Assembly: GCA_016926925.1 (NCBI GenBank)
Contig: JAFGNQ010000402.1
Location: forward strand, 1-13,354
Direction of reading: 5' to 3'
Source of the DNA: Candidatus Aminicenantota bacterium
GTDB taxonomy: Bacteria; Acidobacteriota; Aminicenantia; Aminicenantales; Aminicenantaceae
Length of the DNA: 13,354 bases
Every line of letters begins with the position of its first letter. Positions within the stretch are counted from its first letter, which is position 1. The translations under genes were made by a program, and so were the position numbers. The notes beneath the pieces are model-generated. The model had not been told where the DNA came from. It did not search any database and saw nothing but the letters and a program-made list of their open reading frames with translations. Below are positions 8,901-13,354 of this stretch, one piece after another.

Positions 8901-9012
8901 CCGAAACCTCTCCGTATATCGAACCCGACTGCCGGCTTTGTGCTGATAAAGGCAGAGTGAATCCGATGGCGAGGAGAGAAATGAGTATTGCATTGAAACT
9001 TTTTTTGCCCAT
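5947..9012 (-). CDS. TonB-dependent outer-membrane receptor with N-terminal carboxypeptidase-regulatory-like domain (Oar-like)
   Basis: The start at 9012 has AGGAG (9019-9023) six bases upstream. The product is 1021 residues, a normal length for Oar-type receptors. Residues 1-24 are a signal peptide ending LSA. Residues 30-113 form a carboxypeptidase-regulatory-like domain (GEVSDTDGNPLPGCQITLYG). The plug domain spans about 120-245, with EEEVTIDEASPVVD, YTLDGISMNDP and NIVTKSGGNDFSGG, the usual plug-to-barrel junction. The rest is a beta-barrel rich in Tyr, Trp and alternating strands, and it ends in Arg-Phe-Cys-Phe; a C-terminal Phe is the usual outer-membrane insertion signal. It should import or bind a large substrate using TonB energy, but the ligand cannot be read from sequence. 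No TonB, ExbB or ExbD gene is in the window. It is convergent with the TPR gene and divergent from the deacylase gene. Confidence 0.93.
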   Translation of the reverse strand: MGKKSFNAILISLLAIGFTLPLSAQSRQSGSIYGEVSDTDGNPLPGCQITLYGPKLLGQRLYITSNTGSFFYTDLAPGGDYRSRVEMPGFKTVIRTGITVNIGNVTKIKVVMETVPLEEEVTIDEASPVVDVATSKFAVHYGTPFIASIPMNKDLYDIQNSAPGAITDDAEYRRTSSILGGTVRSALYTLDGISMNDPASFTVMANLNTDVFEEIEIGAGALPAEVGQADSVHINIVTKSGGNDFSGGITGYFTSDSLTQNLITPEEIDTLNIFKPGSYSGYKDFSLNLGGAIMADKFWFFLNGRRLVWDKINPLNPENRMADLGIDSPHIDPRHEEWLAFTKITFQIAPNIGYSGMFHYNALYEPYYTIGISADTAADAVDVWNHEKTLTTTHQISWIMNQNTFMDIRAGFVQRNFPLNAQPGTESAYTYYDSAENIYWGRSFYDDKSTLRRYLASASITWFLEKLMGAHHELKVGVEFDQAEYHQDWYRQNPWYSYWLDYADGNPYYYSDSGKQGRLRIGFGPSMPGMWDVQDSIRRLSGYIQDSLTTGRLAINLGLRFDWSYQYEPGQSRPELRYEYGPDQQNPDLGTNDLLEALIAPMHDNGLVTPFDAMTTLWKKIVEFTTFSPRIGIVYDIFGNGKTALKFHFARYYEPIWAAKYNSAQIFSPGTYNWYWNDSNENKLMDLPPIDSYELAYTTNQDPGVSAYTEDLKAPYVHEFMGGIEHELARNFKIGLHFIYKDNRNIVEDIDKNNGYDPTATDEEGRIWIPYEFTDPGMDGKFGTSDDQNLTVYGLREDRPAPEKIGTNPPETERRYYAGILTMSKRMTNNWQLDGSILYSVYKGNISAQYMAAEGRDPAFDSPNDQIYSYGRLYFDRPLQIKLMSTFILPYDFILSAYFQHRSGSTWTRTLERIYFPDDLNVKESYVWVRTEERGSNRNAAYTNMDLRLEKSFGLSASTNLSFYLDIFNVFGSKGILINDNPNGRLNYSADPPEYTLDPLYGSVSSVCGVRSFRVGLRFCF

Positions 9013-9054
9013 CCTTTGCTCCTATTTGATGTTTCCGTTCTTCCGAAGTGCCGG

Positions 9055-9084
9055 ATTATAATCCATAAGCAAATTCCATGCCAT
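9055..9084 (-). promoter_or_regulatory. Candidate promoter for the TonB receptor gene
   Basis: Read on the minus strand, ATGGCA (9084-9079) and TATAAT (9060-9055) are spaced 18 bp, with 4 of 6 and 6 of 6 matches to sigma-70 boxes. The -10 is within a perfect 12-bp palindrome, GGATTATAATCC at 9053-9064. The leader to the ATG at 9012 would be roughly 35-40 bases. Confidence 0.45.
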
Positions 9085-9099
9085 CCTAAAAAACGATAA

Positions 9100-9129
9100 T
9101 TGATTCATTATAAAAGAGATAGATATAAA
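9100..9129 (+). promoter_or_regulatory. Candidate promoter for the deacylase gene, TTGATT-18-TATAAA
   Basis: TTGATT (9100-9105) and TATAAA (9124-9129) are spaced 18 bp, with 4 of 6 and 5 of 6 matches to sigma-70 boxes, in an AT-rich divergent region. Transcription would leave a leader of about 135 bases before the ATG at 9272. Other AT-rich -10-like strings nearby (for example TATTAT at 9140) make the exact choice uncertain. Confidence 0.4.
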
Positions 9130-9271
9130 ATGAAAGTGATATTATGGCCTCGGGTTCAAAAAAGTGAATCGATGCCCAAAATATTGGTTTCTGAATTTTG
9201 CTTTTTATCGATTTTCTTCTTAAGATGGTTCCTTCGCACATATTTGAGAAATGATTCCTGGAGGAAGATAC

Positions 9272-10852
9272 ATGATAAAGAACACGGCCCGCCTTTTTTG
9301 GATTTCTATCGGTTGTGTGGTGTTGCTTCAGGGTTGCTCTCGACAATCCTACGATGTGGTCATCAAGGGGGGTACCATTGTTGATGGATCGGGCGCTCCA
9401 GGGTACAGGTCTGATATAGGTATCAAAGAAGGAAAGATTGCGGCCGTCACAATGCTCAAAAAATTTCGTGCCCTGGAAGAGATCGATGCCGGCGGGAAAT
9501 TTGTCGTACCGGGATTTATCGATATGCATACGCATTGCGAAAATATCAGCAGTGACAAACTCAAAACGGCTCTGAACTACCTGACTCAGGGTGTGACCAC
9601 CGTAGTGACCGGGAATTGCGGTTCAGGTACCCACCGGGTTGCGAAATACTTCCGAAAGATGAAAGCCCAGGGAATCGGACTCAACGTGGTTCACCTGGTC
9701 GGTCATGGTACGGTCCGGGGTGTTGTCTTGAAAGGCGACGACAGGGAGCCGGACGCGGAAGAACTGGCCCGTATGAAATCTCTTGTGCGCCGGGCTTTGG
9801 AGGAAGGTGCGGCCGGACTCTCGACCGGCCTTTTTTATGCACCGGGAAGCTATGCCCGAACGGACGAAGTGATTGCCCTGTGCGGTGTCGTTAGAGAATT
9901 AGGAGGGTTTTATGCCACCCACATCCGCGATGAGAGCGATTACTCTATCGGGCTCGAAGCGGCCATCGCCGAGGCCGTGGAGATCGGTGAGCGATCCGCG
10001 GTCCCGGTCCAGATTTCCCACATCAAAGCGCTGGGCAAGCCAGTCTGGGGAAAAGCGGAGGCGGTCTGCCGGATCATTGATGATGCTAGGGAGAGGGGTG
10101 TCAAGATCTATGCCGATCAATATCCCTACTGTGCTTCCAGCACAAGCCTGGCGGCGGCCGTCGTACCGCGGTGGGTCCAGGCAGGAGGCAAGATGTGCGA
10201 AAGATTGAGAGACCAGAGGCTATTGCCCCGCATTAGAAAGGAGATGGCCGAAAACATAGAACGCCGCGGAGGCGCTGAGACACTGGTCATCTCGGCATTT
10301 CCCAGGAATGCGGATTGGGAAGGCAGGAGCCTCGAAGAGATCAGCACCACTTTGGGGAAGAGTGAAACGGATGCGGCCGTGGAACTCATTTTTATGGGAG
10401 ACCCGGGTGTCGTTTCTTTCAATCAAACGGAGGCCGATGTCGCATATTTCCTCAGACAGCCCTGGGTGATGACGGGATCGGACGGTCAGGTTCTTGTTTT
10501 TGGCGAGGGGAAGCCGCATCCACGGAACTACGGGACGTTTCCGAGAAAAATCCGAAACTATGTTTTCCTGAAAAAAGTCATCAGCATGGAACAGGCCGTC
10601 AGGTCTTCCAGCGGGCTTCCGGCCGAGATGTTGGGCTTGGAAGACCGAGGGCTTCTCAAAGAATCGTATGCGGCCGATATCGTTGTTTTTGACCCGGAGA
10701 GAATCGGGGATAAGGCTACTTTCCGTGATCCGCACCAGTACAGCGAAGGGATCGATTATGTTTTGATCGACGGGAAGCTCGTCATTTCGGACGGTGAATT
10801 CACCGGCGTTCTTGCCGGAAAACCTCTCGCGCCCAGAGGGCGGCGCCGATGA
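9272..10852 (+). CDS. N-acyl-D-amino-acid deacylase family amidohydrolase, lipoprotein
   Basis: ATG at 9272 is chosen because GGAGG (9260-9264) is seven bases upstream; an ATG at 9251 has no such site and would place extra residues before the signal peptide. The product is 526 residues. The signal peptide ends in the lipobox L19-Q-G-C22, so it is probably lipid-anchored. The amidohydrolase barrel carries metal-site residues of the D-aminoacylase family: His86 and His88 in GFIDMHTH, Cys116 in VTGNCG, His217 in ATHIRDE, His250 in ISHIK and catalytic Asp404 in TGSDG. The family motif HPRNYGTFPR is at 416-425. The family hydrolyses N-acyl-D-amino acids to a D-amino acid and a carboxylate. All key residues are present, so it should be active, though the precise acyl or amino-acid preference is unknown. 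Its last 53 bp overlap the ROK gene on the other strand. Dipeptide or dihydropyrimidine-type substrates are less likely alternatives. Confidence 0.9.
   Translation: MIKNTARLFWISIGCVVLLQGCSRQSYDVVIKGGTIVDGSGAPGYRSDIGIKEGKIAAVTMLKKFRALEEIDAGGKFVVPGFIDMHTHCENISSDKLKTALNYLTQGVTTVVTGNCGSGTHRVAKYFRKMKAQGIGLNVVHLVGHGTVRGVVLKGDDREPDAEELARMKSLVRRALEEGAAGLSTGLFYAPGSYARTDEVIALCGVVRELGGFYATHIRDESDYSIGLEAAIAEAVEIGERSAVPVQISHIKALGKPVWGKAEAVCRIIDDARERGVKIYADQYPYCASSTSLAAAVVPRWVQAGGKMCERLRDQRLLPRIRKEMAENIERRGGAETLVISAFPRNADWEGRSLEEISTTLGKSETDAAVELIFMGDPGVVSFNQTEADVAYFLRQPWVMTGSDGQVLVFGEGKPHPRNYGTFPRKIRNYVFLKKVISMEQAVRSSSGLPAEMLGLEDRGLLKESYAADIVVFDPERIGDKATFRDPHQYSEGIDYVLIDGKLVISDGEFTGVLAGKPLAPRGRRR
9811..9836 (+). 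other. Terminator-like hairpin inside the deacylase coding sequence
   Basis: GGCCGG (9811-9816) and CCGGCC (9825-9830) are exact inverted copies around an 8-base loop, followed directly by six Ts (9831-9836). This has the form of an intrinsic terminator on the plus strand. It lies about a third of the way into the gene, over codons for the conserved AAGLSTGLFY segment, so it may simply result from codon choice. Translating ribosomes would normally suppress it. Confidence 0.5.
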
Positions 10853-11720
10853 ATCCGGCTTTGTTGCCCAGCTTTGCCCGTTCGATGCGGCAGCATTCGA
10901 AAGAAGCCGGGAATGACCGTCGTCTTGCTTCCTCCAGCGCCGGGGAAATCAGCAAATCGCCGGATTCCATCACCCCTCCGCCGAGAAGGATTTGGTCCGG
11001 ATTGAGAAAATTTATGGCCAGAGAGAGGCCGATACCCAGGAAATATCCGGCCTGAGCCACGGCTTTTCGAGCCGCCGAATCCCCCTTTTCGGCGCGCCGG
11101 AAAACATCCTGTAAAGGAATATCCTCTGCGGAATTGCTTAGCGTCCGATAGCTCCTGACGATTTTTGGAGCGGAAACTTTCGTCTCCAGACATCCGCGGC
11201 TCCCGCATCTGCATTCGGTCCCCTCAGGATGAATCGGGACATGCCCGAGCTCTCCGGCGAAGCCGCATGCACCCTGCAAGATTTTTCCTTCAAGGATTAT
11301 ACCCGTACCTATACCCGTCCCGATAGTGAGCAAGACAAGGCTTGTGGCTCCCTGACCTGCGCCGAGCATGAACTCGGCATAGGCTGCGAAGTTGGCTTCG
11401 TTGCCAAGGAAAAAAGGGATGTCGATGAAAGGCGACAGATGGGAGACGAGATCCTTTCCGTCAAGGGAAGGATAGTTGGGGGATTGGATGATTTTTTGCT
11501 CCCGTTGATGAAAAATACCGGGAAATCCAAATCCTGCGGCTTTGATCCTGTCCTTATTATCTGTTTTGAGGTCATGGAAAATCGAGCGGATGAGCTTGAA
11601 TAACTCATCGCCTGATTTTGGAGAATCGGCAGAACCGGCCTGGAGAACGATTCCCTCCATATCGATGAGACCGTACTTGAGCTGGGTTCCCCCTAAATCG
11701 AAGCCCGCGTAGAGTTCCAT
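10800..11720 (-). CDS. ROK-family sugar kinase (glucokinase-like) with Glu in place of the catalytic Asp
   Basis: The product is 306 residues, the usual length for ROK kinases. It begins directly with the phosphate-binding motif FDLGGTQLKYGL (7-18) and has no N-terminal helix-turn-helix, so it is not a NagC/XylR-type repressor. A second nucleotide-binding motif, LTIGTGIGTGII, is at 131-142. The zinc site is complete: His160 in ELGH and Cys170, Cys172, Cys177 in CRCGSRGCLE. ROK kinases phosphorylate sugars such as glucose, N-acetylglucosamine or N-acetylmannosamine; which one cannot be read here. The motif that usually reads Asn-Asp-Ala-Asn, with the catalytic Asp, is NEAN at 107-110, placing Glu at 108. 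The start at 11720 is five bases after the methyltransferase stop with no clear Shine-Dalgarno site, suggesting re-initiation by ribosomes finishing that gene. The 3' end overlaps the deacylase gene. Confidence 0.9.
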   Translation of the reverse strand: MELYAGFDLGGTQLKYGLIDMEGIVLQAGSADSPKSGDELFKLIRSIFHDLKTDNKDRIKAAGFGFPGIFHQREQKIIQSPNYPSLDGKDLVSHLSPFIDIPFFLGNEANFAAYAEFMLGAGQGATSLVLLTIGTGIGTGIILEGKILQGACGFAGELGHVPIHPEGTECRCGSRGCLETKVSAPKIVRSYRTLSNSAEDIPLQDVFRRAEKGDSAARKAVAQAGYFLGIGLSLAINFLNPDQILLGGGVMESGDLLISPALEEARRRSFPASFECCRIERAKLGNKAGFIGAALWAREVFRQERR

Positions 11721-11725
11721 TTGAC

Positions 11726-12991
11726 TTAGTTTTTAAAGGCGATGGCGGCGTAGTTCGGCGGAGCGTAGAGAAGCTTGTTGAGGTTGTCGATATTTTGATT
11801 CAAAATCGAGGTGCGGTCATCGGCGCCGGGAAGGGTTTCGAGCATTTCCTTCTCGAGGGGTTCTGTGTAGTGAATTGTGACTTTGCCGAAACCGGTACTC
11901 TCCAGGAGAAATTTCAGCGCTTGCGGATGAATGGGCTGTTTGTGCGAGATATCGAGATGGTAAATCTGGACAAGAGCGAAAACGGATGTGGGATTGATGG
12001 TCTCCAGCACGATCGGGCTTCCGGGACTCAGTTTGAAATAAGCGAGCTCAAGCATTCTCTTCAGGTAGACCGGAGCAAGGTGCTCTATGACTTGAGAAGA
12101 AAAAATTCCGCCCAAAGAACTGTCGGAATATCCGGCAAGCTTTTCCAGAATGTCCGCTTTTTGACATTCGAGTCCTTTTTCGCGACAGAGAGCGATCATC
12201 TGTTCGTTGATATCGATGCCCGTGGCCTCTATTCCCTTTTTCTTGAGCAGTTCGAGAAATTCTCCCCGGCCGCAGCCGAGGTCGAGGACCCGGCTTCCTT
12301 CCGGGAAATAAGCGAGGTATTTTTTCAATTGGAGCTTGATAGAGTCCTCGCTTCCCCTGAAGCGGTTCTCGAAACCGGTATAGCGCCAGTCTTCCAGGGG
12401 TTGTATCAGATCGCTGACGAAAGCAGGTGATGGCATCTTTTTTGCTTCCAGTGTGTGGATCAGCTGATTCAGCTTCTCCTTGAGATCGAGAAAACGCTTC
12501 ATCAGGATGCTGGCATCCTTGTACTCGGCTTCGAGCTGGTCGACCCTCCACTCCAGGCTTTTAAATATCATAGCCACATGATTGTTGCTCAGAGCATCCC
12601 ACTCCTTGTCCTTTTTATCGGTAAGGTCTGCATGGATCCGGATTATCTTGATGAGAGAGGCGGAAATGTCTTCCGTGATTTTGGTGTTTTCCTCGAACCG
12701 TGATTGCATTTCTTTAAGGGTCTGCAATACCTGCCGGTTGATGAGATCTTGATGAGGAGCTTCCCGGTTGGAGCGGACAGCCCTCGTTAAGGGGGACCTG
12801 CTTTTTTTTGGGGATGGAGTCTCTTCTGAACCGAGGATTTCCTCTATGCGGGAGATGAGACGAGCGAGTTCTTGTGTGTTTAAGGACTCTTTGGAGATGG
12901 CGATTCTTTGCCGGACATCATCAATCGTTTTTGTGAATTCATCCTCTGCGTCTTTCCGTTTTTGCGCAAGATTTTCCAGAGTCCGTTTCAT
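11726..12991 (-). CDS. Coiled-coil SAM-dependent methyltransferase
   Basis: The product is 421 residues. The first ~185 are charged and helical (about 1-55 and 83-185), with a Pro/Ser/Arg-rich linker near 58-80; this is a likely coiled coil for oligomerisation or docking. No signal peptide or membrane segment is seen, so it is cytoplasmic. A class I methyltransferase domain spans about 205-375: motif I VLDLGCGRGEF at 235-245, acidic Asp260 in GIDIN and VIEHL at 301-305. The block from VLETINPTS to HPQALKFLLESTGF (328-368) resembles methyltransferases that cap or modify surface polysaccharides, such as the WbdD group, but no kinase or glycosyltransferase is fused or adjacent. The acceptor is unknown. 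Its ATG overlaps the tatA stop by one base (TGATG), and AAGGA (12999-12995) is only three bases upstream, so it depends on coupling to tatA. Confidence 0.85.
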   Translation of the reverse strand: MKRTLENLAQKRKDAEDEFTKTIDDVRQRIAISKESLNTQELARLISRIEEILGSEETPSPKKSRSPLTRAVRSNREAPHQDLINRQVLQTLKEMQSRFEENTKITEDISASLIKIIRIHADLTDKKDKEWDALSNNHVAMIFKSLEWRVDQLEAEYKDASILMKRFLDLKEKLNQLIHTLEAKKMPSPAFVSDLIQPLEDWRYTGFENRFRGSEDSIKLQLKKYLAYFPEGSRVLDLGCGRGEFLELLKKKGIEATGIDINEQMIALCREKGLECQKADILEKLAGYSDSSLGGIFSSQVIEHLAPVYLKRMLELAYFKLSPGSPIVLETINPTSVFALVQIYHLDISHKQPIHPQALKFLLESTGFGKVTIHYTEPLEKEMLETLPGADDRTSILNQNIDNLNKLLYAPPNYAAIAFKN

Positions 12992-13191
12992 CAGTCCTTA
13001 GAAGGAGGCTTTTGATTATCGGGGGGAGTCTCCTCGTCTTTGTCTTTAGGCGAGATGGATTTCTTGAAGTTTTTGATGCCTTCTCCTAAGGATTTGCCAA
13101 GCTCGGGGAGTCTGCGTGCTCCGAAAATGATGACGATGATCAGCACGATCAAAAGGAGTTCTGTAGGGCCGACGGGTCCGAATAAAAACAT
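12991..13191 (-). CDS. tatA: Twin-arginine translocase subunit TatA/TatE family
   Basis: The 66-residue product has the full TatA plan. A short periplasmic N-terminus and polar Glu11 begin a transmembrane helix (about 11-24, [14 protein letters not shown]). The FG-x-x-RLPELG hinge (23-32) follows, then an amphipathic helix with [11 protein letters not shown] and a charged, Pro-rich tail. TatA multimers form the pore-like assembly that moves folded proteins bearing a twin-arginine signal, working with TatC. TatC and TatB are not in the window. TatB is usually longer, so TatA/E is preferred. AGGAGG (13203-13198) is six bases before the ATG at 13191. It is the first gene of an operon with a methyltransferase and a ROK kinase; none of the visible neighbours has an obvious twin-arginine signal. 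Confidence 0.92.
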   Translation of the reverse strand: MFLFGPVGPTELLLIVLIIVIIFGARRLPELGKSLGEGIKNFKKSISPKDKDEETPPDNQKPPSKD

Positions 13192-13239
13192 GTAAAACCT
13201 CCTAGAGGGTTACTTTCTCTCGATAGAAAACGCACATCC

Positions 13240-13268
13240 AAATTACTCTACACCTCCCTAAAAGTCAA
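13240..13268 (-). promoter_or_regulatory. Candidate promoter for the tatA operon, TTGACT-17-TAATTT
   Basis: On the minus strand, TTGACT (13268-13263) matches the -35 box at 5 of 6. TAATTT (13245-13240) is an ideal 17 bp downstream but matches the -10 at only 3 of 6. Transcription would start about 40 bases before the tatA ATG. The rest of the window beyond this, to 13354, holds no gene I can assign. Short open frames reach the end on both strands (plus strand from an ATG at 13290; minus strand frames stopping at 13258 and 13329), too short to judge. Confidence 0.45.
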
Positions 13269-13354
13269 GCTCGGAGGGATTCCTTATCCATGATGAGCTC
13301 AAATCATAGGGGCAAGCGTAGGTGCTCGTCACAGTTCGTTTTCGTCGAAGACCC

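Noticed and set aside
9107..9112. Second minus-strand TATAAT upstream of the receptor gene
   Set aside because: The region is AT-rich, and the copy at 9055-9060 has a better -35 partner and a more usual leader length.
9086..9535. Minus-strand frame of 149 codons spanning the divergent promoter region
   Set aside because: It runs opposite the start of the deacylase gene and across the AT-rich promoter region, with no family similarity and no good ribosome-binding site.
11795..12430. Open frame of 211 codons on the plus strand
   Set aside because: It is antisense to the methyltransferase domain, which carries intact family motifs; a mirror effect of codon bias explains it.
13194..13208. Small palindrome CCTC-TAG-GAGG around the tatA ribosome-binding site
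   Set aside because: A 4-bp stem with a 3-base loop is too weak to claim as a translational switch; any AGGAGG preceded by CCTC gives it.
13290..13354. Plus-strand frame from ATG 13290 open to the window end
   Set aside because: Only 21 codons are visible. A GGAGGG at 13272-13277 is rather far away, and competing minus-strand frames are also open here, so no gene can be claimed.

Overview
The window looks like a piece of chromosome from an uncultured Gram-negative bacterium of the Acidobacteriota/Aminicenantota kind. This is inferred from gene content. Two tandem GWxTD-domain proteins, a carboxypeptidase-regulatory-like/TPR protein and a large TonB-dependent outer-membrane receptor with an N-terminal carboxypeptidase-regulatory-like domain are a combination typical of that group. 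Outer-membrane proteins, lipoproteins and strong Shine-Dalgarno sites agree with a diderm. Base composition is near 50% GC and looks even, with no insertion sequences, integrases, CRISPR arrays, tRNAs or rRNAs seen.

Layout. (1) 2-1342 (+): 3' part of a radical SAM protein with a B12-binding-like N-terminus; its start lies before the window. (2) 1343-1660: a non-coding gap with a candidate promoter and a perfect 18-bp palindrome just after it. (3) 1661-4721 (+): two translationally coupled, paralogous GWxTD proteins, the first carrying C-terminal TPRs. (4) 4891-5883 (+): a secreted protein with a carboxypeptidase-regulatory-like domain followed by TPRs. (5) 5899-5923: a hairpin between convergent genes, probably a shared terminator. 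(6) 5947-9012 (-): a TonB-dependent receptor. (7) 9013-9271: a divergent promoter region. (8) 9272-10852 (+): a lipoprotein of the N-acyl-D-amino-acid deacylase family. (9) 13191 down to 10800 (-): a tight three-gene operon of tatA, a coiled-coil SAM methyltransferase and a ROK-family sugar kinase. The last gene of this operon overlaps the end of the deacylase gene tail to tail by 53 bp.

How the genes may work together. Regions 3-6 all encode exported envelope proteins. They could form an outer-membrane uptake or surface-assembly module, with the periplasmic GWxTD and TPR proteins as scaffolds and the receptor as the gate; this is inference from context. The deacylase is probably lipid-anchored and could release D-amino acids from N-acylated substrates in the periplasm. 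The tatA operon combines protein export, a methyltransferase resembling polysaccharide-modifying enzymes and a sugar kinase, so an envelope or glycan theme is possible but not shown. I did not find a clearly new defence or mobile system. The most notable points are the tandem GWxTD module, the operator-like palindrome before it, the Asp-to-Glu change in the ROK active-site motif, a terminator-like hairpin inside the deacylase gene and the tail-to-tail gene overlap.
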